Positions 47,919 through 61,790 are shown, counted from the first letter of the stretch. The stretch: DNA of 64,000 bases from Xestospongia muta (GCA_963693285.1 OY848927.1:3474501-3538500), one strand, 5' to 3'. The notes: generated by a model from the letters alone, not told the origin. Program-made: numbers and translations.

Positions 47919-50035
47919 TATATCAGTAACATGATGTTAATTATTATGTTTAGTTATCACATATGAGATAGGGTACAGCAGAGTTGTTGTAGTTAATGTA
48001 TCTAAACAAATGTTGTAGTTTATTATTAATAACTTTTGTTAGTTTTATTAAAAAAATAATTATTTTTGTGCTGATTTAGTCACATCTACTTCATTTTAAT
48101 GCACTTTCTACTCATCATTTGGGGCAGAGATGTCCTCAATGTAAATAGCATTAAATTCCTTTTTCTACCTATGCCTGGTAACTCAACTGCTGCATTACTA
48201 CAAATACATGTATAACTTTGTTTTTTAATATAATTGTTACTGTTATGACAAGGTTGATGGAATATACAAAAATACTGTCTCAATAGATGTCATATAATTA
48301 TATTGTAAGGAACAAATAAACAGTTATATTAAATGTACTATAATTATATTAACATGATGTGACTACATGATGAGAGTATATATTAAATTTGTTTCCAAGT
48401 ACTCTGAATACAGGACAATGAATATCTATAGGAACTAACTGATGATAGACATGATTAGTCTGTTTTTGTCAGTTATAGAAGAAGGTAACAACACTGCTAT
48501 CTACACTATAGCAGCTAGACATCATGATAATTTCTCCATTATCATACATCTTTATAATTAGGTTTGCCTTAAAATAAACTGATCATTGATGTTAATTAGT
48601 CACTATTGATTCATGTAATGATCATTAAATTAGGTCTATTGTAAACAAGCCAGCAATACAACTATATCTGATGATGTGACACAGGATCCTCCATATGATA
48701 GACTCAATGATATCATGATTAAAAATGTAGAACATAGCCACAGAAGACAATTATAGGTTTTCCAGTCTCTCTCCTCACAAACAAAGGATTACATCAATGC
48801 TTTGTTCACAAATATATCATACTTTAAGCCATGATGTAGGTTGATATCAGTTGATATTATCATTATTCAATACAATGATACCATGTTTGGAATCAATATT
48901 TAAGTTAAGTTAGACACAAGTCACACTAGATTCTAAACAAACAATTTCACTCTGTGCATGACACAATTATATAATGTGGTTGCTCTATTTACTAAAGTAG
49001 TGGGAATCAACATTATTTTAATTAAAACACTTAAATTAACACATTGATCATTACTATACCTATAATAGTAAACAGATACTTCTAGGTTTGGTTGACCATA
49101 ATAACATCCATTATGTAATTATTTACTGCTTTCATAGGGTCCAATAGCTCAAATGATAGAGTACCTGACAAGTATTAAGAAGGTCTTGGATTCATATCCC
49201 AACAGTTCTGGTTGTCCCTCCTCTGTATTAAAGATTAATTATTAATAGTATCATACCTAGTCTTCCAAGTTCCCTTGAGTTATTAGGTCTGTATAGAGTG
49301 ATGTCAACAGGTGTATTAGTGATGTTACATATACAATATAACTTAATTACTTAAACAAGAGTATTTACAAGAGATGAAAATCGAGTCTTTGTTTATTGTT
49401 AATAACATATTGTTTTGTTAGAAGATATTTAACAGCTCCTTTATTTAGGAAAAAGTTTTATCATCTTAAAGATATCCTTACTTTCTTTTCCTCAATTTAT
49501 CATATCATTTTACATTAATCTTTATTCAGGAAATTGATGACTTAAAGCTAGGTCAAAATAGATTATTTCAAACTGATACAATTTATTTTTAATTTCCTCA
49601 AAGTTTGGTCTCACACTATTTAGTAATGTAGTGATGTAAGTCAGTAGAAAGAATGACTTGTTCTATAATAAAGAAAACTTGAATGATCAGTGGTACAGAA
49701 AAATCATAATAGATCATAAACAAGATTGTATAATTACAATGTGCTCCTTCAATTACTTTTTTATTAAGATTCTCTTTTAGTATTTCTAAATATAGTCAAG
49801 AACAATGCTGATACCAGAACTCAAGTTGAGTCCTCTTACTGTCCAGTCTGGATCCCATGTCAATGTTGTTATAGATCTAAATCTACAGAATAATATTATG
49901 TATTGTTTTAATTGAATATCTCTAATATAATATAATGTGTATAGTACTGATGTGTCTTAATAATATATTAACATTGTGTTAATGGTAACATTTATCTAGG
50001 TTTATGTAGGTATATATCATCAATGTGATGTTTAT
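47919..50035. repeat. Mosaic flank between A11 and A12: A, C and B pieces, no gene
   Basis: A 3' flank (to about 48060, with an intruding 'tcacatatgagatagggtac' scrap of the last FN3 exon at 47955), then C 3' flank (about 48190-48600), A-type flank containing the empty hAT target (48860), the block also seen at 12540 and 17045 (48960-49130), a tRNA-like relic, B 5' flank (about 49205-49760) and the A upstream region (from 49870). No coding potential. Confidence 0.6.
49137..49207 (+). pseudogene. tRNA-like relic upstream of A12
   Basis: GGGTCCAATAGCTCAAATGA begins the relic, with A-box-like TAGCTCAAATGATAGAG and B-box-like GGATTCATATCCC. It is more diverged in the anticodon arm than the copies at 12793 and 17140. 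Confidence 0.4.
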
Positions 50036-50079
50036 ATTGTGTAATTATAAGAGTGTAAACTAAATTACATTGTAAGACA

Positions 50080-53000
50080 ATGTCTGTATTACTACTGGCT
50101 ACTATCTTCTTGTTATGTGTGAGTGAAGTTATTAGTAACTGTCCACCAGACTCAGGTAAAGGAGTTGGTATATAGTACATCATTTATAGAATATGTTCTA
50201 GGTATCTACCTAATGTTCAATGGAGATTATTATCCTAATGGCTCCTACATCAATCATATTTACATCACACCAAATCACACTAACTATTCACCTCTCCAGT
50301 GTGTGTTGCCTGATTCTACTTTGTCTGGAGGACAGTGGATCTATCCTAATGGACTACCTGTCAACTGTAACAGCAACAATAATGGTGATCCTCTCCGCTG
50401 TATTCAATCTAATAATCCTGCTAACATAACTGTATATAGACCTGGACCACCAAATGAGCAACCATTTTATGAAAATGTCAATGAACATAGTCAAGCTAAT
50501 ATAGGTGGTAATAAGTTCAAATGTTGTCTACCTACTAGCTGTTCTGATCCTACTACCAACATCATCACTGTTCATATATTCAGTAAGTTATATTTCATTG
50601 TACTAGTATACACTCTCATTTGTTACTGATTTACTATAGAACATGTAGAGATCATAAACTTCAGTGTTGTTGAGTTTCCTTCTGATATGACAGTTGTTCC
50701 ACAACAATACAGACTTCAATGTGTTCTAAGTGGAATCAAAAGACATTTCAGGTGGTATTATGTATATAACAATGAGAGTTCTAGTATTGAATTCAATTGT
50801 TTGACACAAAACTTTGGATACAGTTGTAGTAATGAGAATCAAACTATTCACAGTATTAATAATACAATTGTTCAAAATCTAACTGTTACTTGGTATGCAG
50901 AGAAGATCAATAGTGGAATATTTAGCCAGTCAAACAATAATGGTGATCATGTACATAGGTGTTATGAAAACGTTTGGGAAATTGTAAGAAATCGTTATCT
51001 TACAGTAACTGGTAAGTACTTTCGCTACTATAGTTACATGATGTCATTTGTTATCCTCTCAGCGCCAGGATTCACTTCTTCTTCTCCAACTCTGGTCAAG
51101 AAGACAGCTACCACTATCACTGTCAGTTGGACACCTGTTCCATCTGATGCTGATGGATATGTAGTCAATGCCACTAGTGACACACACACTGTGACACAAC
51201 AGGTAAAAGGAGGTAGTCAGAATGAGACAACACTGAAGAGACTGATACCAGTAACAACTTATAACATAACGGTCAGAGCCTATCAAGAAATACTTGGACT
51301 TGCTAGTAATGCAATCAGTGTACAGACATTGTCATCAGGTATTCTAATGTCTGTATACATTTGCTCATTGTCAAGTTATTTTTCAGTTATTTCATCAATG
51401 AATTGGACATTTTTCTCATCCATTACTGAGCTTCAAAACACTCAATATCATATTGATTGTATCACAACTACTGTCAATGTTACTACTGATGTTTACTGGT
51501 TAGTGAATGGAGTGATGAAGTACAACTCAATGTATACTTTAATTGATTATGATCTCCTCATATACAACAACACATTATTGGTTTATCCTGATTCACTGGG
51601 AGTGTTAGTTAATGTTACCTGTATAGCAATGTATAAAGGAGTGAACTATAGTGACACTGTCATATTACAAGGTATGTGAAATTTAGTTATTCATCTTAAC
51701 TAGGTTTACCTTTTTCTAGTTCCTAGTGGTCCTCCATCTAATGTGATTGTATTTATTTTAAATGAGAGTAGTATCAAAGTCAACTGGACTATGTCATCAC
51801 AGACTAATGGATATGTGATTGTCATTACCTCTACTGCTGCAGTAGGTACCAACAAAATATTATCTACTACAGAAAATGCAGTTCTAATCAATGGACTAAG
51901 ATTGAGTAGATATTATGAGATCAGTGTGTACTCATATAAAGATCTTCCTTCAATTAATAATACACAAAGTTTGTTAAGGTTTAATGGTGAGTTGATATTT
52001 GTATAAACACAATCTGACTTTATTTGATTGTCTAGTTCCTACACCAGTAACTTGTCTCTCAGTGATTGATGTCTCAACCACTACTATTACAGCGGAGTGG
52101 ACTAGTCCAAGTAGTGAAGATGGTAACTATGTAACATACTACAACATTTCTCATAGTCCATCTTGTCCTGAGTTATCATCAGTAAATGTTACATTGGTCT
52201 CTGTTACTCCTCATCAGTTCACTACAACATTCAGTTATATATTAAGAGAATTGTTCAATGGTGTGAGCTATACCATCACAGTGAGAGCTGGTAATATATT
52301 AGGAGAGTCTAGTCCAGTGATGATATCAGGTGAAAAAGACCTAACATCAAGTAATTTACATAATAATATGACGGGTTTAACGTTGACAATAATTAACAGG
52401 TCCAGGAGGATCACCTACATCAATTATGGTTTTTCCATTAAATAAGGTATCAAACAAAATCATATGGGAAGAGATTGATTGTCATTTACGTAATGGTAGA
52501 ATCATTGAGTATATTGTGATCATTAGTAACAATATTATCACATACAACCTCATCAGTAGTGAGAAATATATCATTATGAATGATCTAGTATTTGGTAATG
52601 TATATAACATGAGTGTAGCTGGTGCGAACTCTATTGGAAGAGGTCCCTTCAGTGATCCTGTTGAAGTACAGATTGGAACTGGTAAGTACTTTGTCTGTCT
52701 TTGTGAACAACAATTATACTTTGTACTCAGTTCCTGGTCCAGTTAGTACACTATCCATTTTAATGTCTACTACATGGGCTGTTATCTCATGGAGTATACC
52801 TAGTTATATTCCTGTAGACTATCCCATTATCACATATGAGATAGGATACACTACTCAGCAGTCTAATGATAGTTGTTCTCCTAGTGATGAGTTTAATACA
52901 ATGATAAAAATTAATACAAGTAGTAGAAATGTGAAGATAAATGATCTGATAGGTAACACCTGTTATCTATTTGGTGTACGTGGTTACACTGTTAATGGTT

Positions 53001-53514
53001 ATGGACTATGGACAGTAATTGGTAATATAACAGAACAAGAATCAACTATTTGTACTAATGAAGGTAATTGTAGACAATCTAGAATTTATTATTATGTAAC
53101 TTGTGTTGTTCACAGTTACTTCATCTACCACTAGTACTATTACTGTACTGGGTGTACTAGTTGGTATACTGTTGATTGTAGTGATAGTTAGTGTTGTTGG
53201 GAATATTGTACAGTTTATTTACAACAGACGGTATGGATATTATTAATAATGTTAATAAACAATTATTCTTTGTTTGATGCAGACTCAGTGAACAAGTCAC
53301 TGCTACCTTTAAAGTTCAACAACAAACTGACAGTAGGTATGTTGTCATATTCTGTTACCTTGTGGTAACTCATACACTGTCTATCTATAGACCTGATGAA
53401 GATATTGAAATGAAAGTTTGTGAGCCCTACAGTCTACATCAGTCTAAACCAACTGATGATATTTATAATGACTGTCAACTACCAGTAGATACCAGTGTAT
53501 ATGAGTGTATGTAA
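50080..53514 (+). CDS. Family A Ig/FN3 receptor, copy A12, intact (952 aa)
   Basis: Exons with GT-AG borders: 50080-50155 (signal peptide), 50202-50582 (Ig1), 50640-51011 (Ig2), 51063-51338 (FN3), 51387-51671 (Ig3), 51720-51986, 52036-52329, 52400-52681, 52731-53063 (four FN3), 53116-53230 (TM), 53283-53336, 53391-53514 (tail). Total 2859 nt, 952 aa, no internal stop. Differences from A6: Ig1 has GPPNEQPFYENVNEHSQ in its variable segment and Tyr for the first Cys (GDYYPN); the TM is type 2 (NIVQFIYNRR) with a longer juxtamembrane piece (QVTATFKVQQQTDS). The tail has EPYSLH, DIYNDC and VYECM. With A6 the best candidate for a working receptor here. Expression and ligand unknown. Confidence 0.88.
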
Positions 53515-53961
53515 TATATCAGTAACATGATGTTAATTGTTATGTTTAGTTTTATACAGAGTTGTTGTAGTTAATGTATCTAAACAAATATTGTAGTTTA
53601 TTATTAATAAATGTTGTTAGTTTTATTAAAAAACTAAACATTTTTGTTACTGATCTAATCACATCAGAAATAAACAAATTAGCATCAGAAAGAAAACTAT
53701 AGGCTTCTAGTCTAACTCCTCATAAATAAAGAATTACATCAATGCTTTCTCTACAAATATATATGATTCATACCATGATGGACCCTAATTAGTTGATATT
53801 ATCATTAGTTAATACATTGATTAAAATATAAAAAATAAAAATATTTAATACAATTATGAGTACAACAAATAAATCAGTCCTGTATTAATGTATTATGAAA
53901 TAACATTATAAGTAATCAATTACATGTATTTGTTTATTGTAGTAACATGACATTTTGTTTA
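53515..53961. other. A12 3' flank and B7 3' spacer
   Basis: Shared A 3' flank, then the convergent spacer with 'caacaaataaatcag' near 53860. No coding potential. Confidence 0.5.
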
Positions 53962-55265
53962 TTATATATAGTCATAAGTACATTGATTTTCATCATCATT
54001 ACTTCCTCTATAATTATATGACTGATGAATACTATAGGCTTCACAGAGATTTATTTCAATACTTTCATTAGATCTACTAATAATAAAACTATTATAATAA
54101 TAACAAGTCTAGATTATTACCTGCTGTCTGTTTGATGTTTTTTTCAGTGATAGTAGTTATTGGTCTTTTGAGTCTATAATAATTATTGTGGTATAATTTA
54201 GGTATAATTGTGATATTGTTATCATACCTTCTAATGTACCATATCAAGAGTATGATAACAACAACAGTTATTGTTGTTACAATTATTAGTAAACCAACTG
54301 ATATAAAACTTGTTATAATAACAATGTTGAATGAATTTTCTGATTAATAAGATAGCATAGTAACAGTATGTGTACTCTGACTAACCATTATTTGTTGAGC
54401 CTTTATGACATAAGAGAGAGAGGGAGAGAGAGAAATCTGAAATAATCAAAATATTATTTATATTACATACCTGACAATCTTGCAGTAGTTGATCCAGCAG
54501 CTCCTACTAATGTGAAATATCTTCTAACTTCAATAGTATAATGTCTTTCAGGAATTATTCCATCCACTACATAACTTGTCACAGTATTATTATTTATTTC
54601 TTTTACTATGTTAACACCAATTGCAGTAATAGTGATAATATATCCACTGACATAGCTACCATTATAAGTCCATCTTACTCTTATAGCAGTACCATTAGTT
54701 TCTTCATAACTGTTACAGTCTGTTCCAATATATGTAATGCTAGCAGTCAGTCTTGTTGGTGGAATATTACTTGTTGTCATTTGTACAATATAAGTTTGAG
54801 GTATAACTGTTAATGAGGAAACTTCAACACAGAATAGCTCTCTATTTGAGGAGGAGCTTATAAAAGAGAAAAACACACACTACTTTCTTCTCATTTACAA
54901 AGTATACATTTACCTGAGTCAAACAGATTTCGATATTCGCTCTTTTGATATATCCTAGCATTAATACAATGACTATCAATACAAGTGTAGATTCCATTAT
55001 GGCTATTGTTAAACCCTGTAACAGTATAAATAATAACATTTCCTGTCCCAGTTTGACATTGTTCAAGACCACCACAGGTCAGTGGTGTGTTATTTGGTTG
55101 TATCCATTGTCCAGTAATAGAGCTTCTGGTTGTCATCCTCTGTATTAAAGATTAATCAGTAATATTATCATATACCTGGTCTTACAACTTCCCTTGAGTT
55201 ATTAGGTCTGTATAGAGTGATATAAGCAGGTGTATTAGTGATGTTACATATACAATATAACTTAA
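53962..55265 (-). pseudogene. Family B copy B7, tail to Ig, with domain fusion; leader missing
   Basis: Minus strand: first-domain remnant (about 55265-55175; LYRPNNSREVV), Ig exon (about 55142-54914; GQWIQPNNTPLTC, GIYTC, without the stop seen in B3), second domain fused in frame to the FN3: ITYIGTDCNS runs straight into YEETNGTAIRVRW at about 54712 (54855-54472), TM (about 54345-54245; ENSFNIVIIT and FISVGLLIIVTT), juxtamembrane exon, tail to the stop at 53962-53964 (TYDYI end). A 1-bp loss near 54828 shifts the frame at the start of the second domain. The signal exon is absent upstream. The best-preserved B tail half in the window. Confidence 0.75.
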
Positions 55266-55870
55266 TTGCTTAAACAAGAGTATTTACAAGAGATGAAAAT
55301 GGAGTCTTGTTGTTTTGTTATGTTCATTTTACATTAATATTTACATGTGTCTTTAAAGTATCAGTAAATATTGAGTGATTGAATAATAAATGTGACATAA
55401 TGTCTGTCTTAAAACCTTAACTGTCTAGAACAATTGTTTATACAATTACTACATCATTATATTTGTTAATATACTGTCTTTCTTGTTAAGATATTAACAG
55501 TTATTAGGAAACAGTTTTATCATCTTAAGCATTTCCTCTATTTCTTTTCTATTATTTATTATATCATTTTACACAAATTCTATTCAGAAAATTGATGACT
55601 TATAGCTAGGTCAAAATAGATTATTATAAACTGATACAATATATCTTTCATTATCTCAAAGTTTGATCTCAGACTATTTAGTAATGTGATGATGTAATAT
55701 GTACTTTGTTAGAATGTATGCTTTGTAGTTAACAATAAATCACAATCCAATGAAGTCAGTAGAAAGAATGACTTGTTCTATAATAAAGAAGACTTGAATG
55801 GTCAGTGGTACAAAAATGATCATGATGGATCATAAACAAGACTGTATAATTACAATGTAGTCCTTCATTA
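55266..55870. repeat. B 5' flank, near-copy of 6690-7310
   Basis: Long near-identity with the sequence after B1, with small indels. No coding potential. Confidence 0.65.
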
Positions 55871-56435
55871 CCTACTTATGGTAACAGTACAAAGTTTTGT
55901 GCACTTACTGTTACATGGTATGCAGAAGAGATCAGTAATGGAATATTTAGTCAGTCAAACAATAATGGTGAGAACTCAAGTCAAGTCCTCTTACTGTCCA
56001 GTCTGGATCTTATGCTAATATTTTATATATCTAAATAATGTTATGTATTGTTTTAATTGAATATCTCTAATATAATATAATGTGTGTAGTACTGATGGGC
56101 CTTTAGAATGAATTACCATTGTTGTATTATAGGTGTGTGTCAACAATGGGAGGTTTATAACAGTATAAACTAAGTATATCAGAGAGACACATTCTGTTAA
56201 GTTATATTGTAAGACTATATCTGTACTACTACTGGCTTCTATATTCTTGTTATGTGTGAGTGAAGTTATTAGTAACTGTCCACCAGACTCAAGTTGTTCT
56301 AGATATCTATCTAATGCATCATCAATAAATGATGTACTACACATCAACTCACTTACCTGAGTCTGGTGGACAGTTTCTAATAACTTCACTCACTCATAAT
56401 AAGAAGATAGCAGCCAATAGTAGTACTGATATTAA
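55871..56435. pseudogene. Ig2 scrap and inverted pair of leader exons
   Basis: A variant Ig2 scrap (about 55871-55980; ALTVTWYAEEISNGIF, as in A4) is followed by A upstream sequence. A leader relic on plus (about 56218-56290; ATG lost, ACTATATCTG for ACAATGTCTG) is followed by a second on minus (about 56425-56345, including its donor), forming an inverted pair with about 50 bp between. Neither can start a gene. Confidence 0.65.
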
Positions 56436-56871
56436 ATGGAGTTTGTTATCCTAATGGCTACTGATATGTCTTATTAAATGAATTAACATTGTGTGAATGG
56501 TAAATGTTTATCTATTTTGATGTAGGTGTATATCATCAATGTAATGTTTATATTGTGTACTTATAAGAGTATAGACTATCAGAAACTATTAGTATCAGAG
56601 AGTAGTATTCTGTCAAGTTACCTTGTAAGACAATATCTGTACTACTGGCTGCTATATTGTTATGTGTCAATGAATCTAAATCTATAGAATAATATTATGT
56701 TTTAATTGAATATCTATAATATAATATAAAGTATGTAGTAATGATGTGCTTTGTGTGAATGATAAACATTTATCTAGGTTGATGTAGGTGTATATCATCA
56801 GTGTGATGTTTATAACAGTATAGACTAAGTATATCAGAGAGAAGTGTTCTGTTAAGTTACATTGTAAGACA
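56436..56871 (+). other. More leader/upstream relics before A13
   Basis: A further degraded leader (about 56635-56680; 'caatatctgtactactggctgctatattg') lies between two copies of the A upstream block. The second block (from about 56760) leads into the working-looking leader at 56872. Confidence 0.5.
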
Positions 56872-59788
56872 ATGTTTGTACTACTGGCTACTCTCTTCTT
56901 ATTATGTGTGAGTGAAGTTATTAGTAACTGTCCACCAGACTCAGGTAAGTGACTTGATGTGTAGTACATCATTTATTGACAATGTTCTAGGTATCCACCT
57001 GATGTTCAATGGAGATTGTTATCCTAATGGCTCCTACATCAATCATGTTTATATCACACCAGGAATAAGTAACTATATCTCACATCTTCAGTGTGTGTTA
57101 CCTGATTCTACTTTGTCTGGAGGAGAGTGGGTTAATCCTAATGGACAACCTGTTGACTGTAGCAACAGTAATAGAACTAATCCACTTCTCTGTGATGTCT
57201 CTAATACTCCAGCTAACATCACTATATACAGACCTGATGCTGATAATTTTCATGAATCTGATTTTGGTGGTAATGAGTTTAAGTGTTGTCTACCCAGTAG
57301 TTGTTCTGATCCTACTACAAATATCATCACCGTTCATATATTCAGTAAGTTATATCTCATTGTACTAGTACACACTGTCATTTGTTACTGATCTACTATA
57401 GGACATGTAGTAATCATAGACTTCAGTGTTGTTGAACTTCCTTCTGATATGACAGTTGTTCCACAACAATACAGACTTCATTGTGTATATAGTGGATTTT
57501 TTCAAGACTTCAAGTGGTATTATAATAATGCTGAATTTAATTGTGGATCACCTCAAAATGGATACAGTTGTAATATTGGTGGAGTACAAACCCTATATAG
57601 TGTTAACAGTACAAGGTTTCGTGCACTTACTGTTACATGGGATGCAGAGAAGATCAGTAGTGGAATATTTAGTCAGTCAAACAATAATGGTGATCATGTA
57701 CATAGGTGTTATGTAAGAGTTAATGAGATTATGAGAAATCGTTATCTTACAGTAACTGGTAAGTACTTTTACTATTATAAATATATGATGTCATATTTAA
57801 TCCTCTCAGCTCCAGGATTCACTCCGTCTCTTACTCTGGTCAAGAAGACAGCTACCACTATCACTGTCAGTTGGACACCTGTTCCATCTGATCCTGATGG
57901 ATATGTAGTCAATATCACTAGTAACACACACACTATGACACAACAGATAAAGGGAGGTAGTCAGAATGAGATGACACTGAAGGGACTGATACTAGCAACA
58001 AGTTATAACATCACAGTCAGAGCCTATCAAGATATACTGGGACCTGCTAGTAATGCAATCAATGTACAAACATTATCATCAGGTATTGTAATGTTTATAA
58101 ATATGCTCATTCTTAAGTTATTTTTCAGTTATTTCATCAATTAATTGGATATTTCTGTCATCCATTGATGAACTTCAAAACACTCAATATTATATTAATT
58201 GTATCACAACTACTGTCAATGCTATTGCTGATGTTTACTGGTTAGTGAATGGAGTGATGAAGTACACTTCAATGTATACATTAATTGATTCTGATCTCCT
58301 CAAATACAACAACACACTATTGGTATATCCTGATCCACTGGGAGTGTCAATTAATGTTACCTGTATAGCAATGTATAAAGGAGTGAACTACAGTGACACT
58401 GTCATATTACAAGGTATGTCAAATTTAGTTATTCATCTTAACTAGGTTTACTGGTTTCTAGTTCCCAATGGTCCTCCATCTAATGTGATGGCATATATTT
58501 TAAATGAGAGTAGTATTAAAGTCAACTGGACTATGTCATCACAGACTAATGGATATGTGATTGTCATTAACTCTACTACTGGAGTAGGCACCAACAAGAT
58601 ATTGTCTACTACAAAAGATGAAGTTCTAATCAATGGACTAACATTGAGTAGATATTATAAGATCAGTGTGTACTCATATAAAGATCTTCCTTCAATTAAT
58701 AGTACACAAAGATTGTTAAGGTTTGATGGTAAGTTGATATTTGTGTAAACACAATCTGACTTTATTTCATTGTCTAGCTCCTACACCAGTAACTTGTCTC
58801 TCAGTGAGTGATATCTCAACCACTACTATTACAGTGAAGTGGACTAGTCCCAGTAGTGAAGATGGTAACTATGTAACATACTACAAAATTTCCTATAGTC
58901 CATCTTGTCCTGAATTATCATCAGTTAATGTGATATTGGTCTCTGTTACTCCTCATCAGTCCACTACAACATTCAGTTATATATTAAGAGAATTGTTCAA
59001 TGGTGTGAGCTATACCATCACAGTGAGAGCTTGTAATATATTAGGAGAGTCTAGTCCAGTGATGATATTAGGTGAAACAGAACCAACAGGTAAATATTTC
59101 ATGTCAAGCCAAGGTTATAATTATTGCTATTTACAGTGCCTATTGGATCACCCAAGGCAGTCACAGTTTCACCTGTAAATTTAACATCAAACAAAATCAC
59201 ATGAGAAGAGGTTGATTGTCATCTACGTAATGGTAGAATCGTTGAGTATATTGTAATCATTACTAACAATAGTATGACATACAACCTCACCAGTAGTGAG
59301 AGATATGTCATTGTGAATGATCTAGTATTTGGTAATGCATATAACATGAGTGTAGCTTGTGTGAACTCTATTGGAAGAGGTCCTTTCAGTGATCCTATTG
59401 AAGTACAGATTGGAACTGGTAAGTACATTGTCTGTCTTTGTGAACAACAATTATATTTTGTACTTTGTACTCAGTTCCTGGTCCAGTTAGTACACTATCC
59501 AGTTTGATGTCTACTACATGGGCTGTTATCTCATGGAGCGTACCTAGTTATATTCCTGTAGACTATCCTATTATCACATATGAGATAGGGTACACTACTC
59601 ATCAGTCTAATGGTAGTTGTTCTCCTAGTGATGAGTTTAGTCCAATGATAAAAACTAATACAAGCAACAAAAATGTGTATATTTTAAGTGATCTGACAGG
59701 TAACACCTGTTATCTGTTTGGTGTACATGGTTACACTGTTAATGGTTATGGACTATGGACAGTAATTGGTATTCAAACACTATCTGAA
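56872..59788 (+). pseudogene. Family A copy A13 with variant Ig2, open to FN3-4, then stop and retroelement
   Basis: Leader 56872-56944 (MFVLLATLFLLCV), Ig1 56991-57344 (variable segment DADNFHESD, and CSNSNRTNPLLCDVS), Ig2 57402-57758 (alternative type HCVYSGFFQDFKWYYNNAEF), FN3 57810-58082, Ig3 58129-58413, FN3 58462-58728, FN3 58778-59089 (longer end GETEPTG), FN3 from 59137 with TGA for Trp at 59202-59204, FN3 from about 59475 broken by an LTR at 59789 after IQTLSE. The downstream C exons at 61.8-62.5 kb were probably its own TM and tail. Six domains are intact, so a short secreted product is conceivable, but a dead gene is the simpler reading. Confidence 0.8.
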
Positions 59789-60095
59789 TGTGAAGGTCCA
59801 TGTTATTTTAATTATATGTTTAAGATATTTACTGAATTTGAATTTTGTTATTTAGCGTAATTACAACCTTTATGTGTTTAATTTGTGCTAATGTCCACCT
59901 CATCGAGCTAGTTTTCTTTGTGTGTTTGAATGCCTTTTTGTTTTATTTTGTTTTTACCATTGTTACTCGTCTTTGCCTAGTCTTTTGCTGTTTCTTATTT
60001 TTTTAAGTCTGTGTTTTAAGATGTATAGGGATATAGATAGTTGGTTGTGTTTTTTTAAGAAAGTCTTTTTGAACAATTTTACTTGGTCCGTTACA
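59789..60095 (+). repeat. 5' LTR of the retroelement, copy 2
   Basis: Same ends (TGTGAAGG and CGTTACA) and same insertion point within the FN3 exon as copy 1 at 29291. About 307 bp, a few percent different. Confidence 0.6.
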
Positions 60096-61635
60096 TTTGG
60101 TGGGATTGTTGATCGTTATACCAGAAGAGTAACTTTGAGCACGTCGTGATATTATGTTAAGATCGAGAAAGCATTATCAAAGGATGTTCACAGAACAAGG
60201 AGACACAACTCAGGTGAGGTTGATAGCATATTCGAGATGCTGAAGTTTTTAATGGATGAGAGACTGAAGCAGGACAAAGAGATTTGCTAGGGACGACGAG
60301 CTACCTCAAAAGCATGCAGAGATGTTTGGTATGCTGACGAAACTTATTGAGGAATCCAGTACGAGGTAGGACTCAGCCGCTACAAGTAGTAGCTATTGTG
60401 TAAACCACGAAGAAATGAAGCTGACCTGTCTAACAGAGAAGGACGATATAGAGGCTTATCTCACAACTTTCGAACGGTGATGGAAGTATATGGCATTGGA
60501 AAAGAGAAATGGACTTACAAATTAGCACACCAATTAACAGGAAAGGTTCAGCAGGTACATAGATATTAGACTACTCTAATATCTATGGCAGGCATATTCA
60601 GTCTGAAGAGGCGGGTGACCACGAGGAGCTTAAGTCAGCTGTATTGAGGAGGTACAATATCAACAAGGAGACGTATCGTCAGAGATTCAGGACGTCTAAA
60701 AGACAAGAGGGAGAGTTGTTTTGCAAGTTGGTGATATGTCTAATGAACTTATCAAAGAAGTGGATGAGGGACTGCAATACCGTCGAGGATATACGTAAGT
60801 GGTCGTGGTAGAGCAATTTATCAAAACTCTGCCTGAGAATATATGCGTCTGGATTAAGGAGAGAAAATCTACCACAAGTCTAGAGCCAGGGCGGTTAGCG
60901 GACGACTATCTTGAAGCCTGAGGTACTAGCAGAGATAATGTCATTAAGTCTTAAGGCAAAGGACCATTTTGTCCAAGACAATTGTACCTGGAAGAGTTTG
61001 CAAGTGATATTTTAATTGTGATAGAATGAATCATTTAGTGAAGGACTGTCCAAAGAAACCAGTGAGATCTGATTCAGGAAGACAAGGTCAACCAAGATGC
61101 TACACTTGCCACAAAGTGGGACATGTGGCCACGCATTGTCTAGCAAATATGTTGGCTGTCACTGAGGAAACCTCAGTTAAAAGTATGCTTTGTAGTTGAA
61201 TAGTTAAAGGCCAGCAGGTTGATGATATACTGTTGGATACTGGATGCTTCAGAACTCTCGTACACCAAAATGTATCAAACGTGCCCAGAATGCCAAAGAG
61301 TCAGTGGGAGGAGACCAACATAGGTTTCAATGATCCCCCTACCTGTTATAAGTGAGCCATTCCAGCAAATTGCTATGTATATTGTGGATCTATTCCTAAG
61401 GAGTTAGTCAGATAATAAGTATATTTTAGTGATTTCCGATTATGGCACAAGATATCCAGAGGCTGTACCACTTTGTTATATTGATGCAGCAATTGTAGCA
61501 GAACAGCTATTAAGAATGTTTGTACGTGTGGGGATACCCAAAGAAATCCTCACTGATCAAGGCAGTATTTTTACTTCACAATTGTTAAAAGAACTGTACA
61601 ACTTGTTGAAAGCAAAAGAAATTCATGCAAATTAA
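60096..61635 (+). mobile_element. Ty3/gypsy-like retroelement, internally deleted, copy 2
   Basis: Same parts in the same order as copy 1: gag, CCHC knuckle (CYTCHKVGHVATHC, about 61100), protease start (ILLDTGCFRTLV), integrase fragment to 61635 (TDQGS). It has the same junction between protease and integrase and the same truncation after KEIHAN, so the deletion predates the copying. It keeps about 17 bp of gag that copy 1 lost (near 60480), but has extra stops elsewhere. No 3' LTR. Confidence 0.82.
60558..60587. repeat. 30-bp perfect palindrome inside gag, copy 2
   Basis: Same 13-bp arms and CTAC loop as at 30047-30076. Confidence 0.85.
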
Positions 61636-61790
61636 CATTGTAGTTTTGTAAGTGTGTACATCATCAGTGAACAGTTTATAAGAGCATAGACTAAGTATAT
61701 CGTGTCTTAAAAATGAATTAACATTGTGTGAATGGTAAACATTTAAACATTTATCTAGGTTGATGTCTGTGTTTCTAATCAATGTGATTA
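61636..61790 (+). other. Scrambled piece of the A upstream region, copy 2
   Basis: Near-copy of 31125-31275, between the retroelement and the second FN3 fragment. Confidence 0.5.

Noticed and set aside
49137..49330. A second small gene with reading frames near the B 5' flank
   Set aside because: The sequence is the duplicated first-domain remnant of family B (LYRPNNSREL region) with broken frames, not an independent gene.
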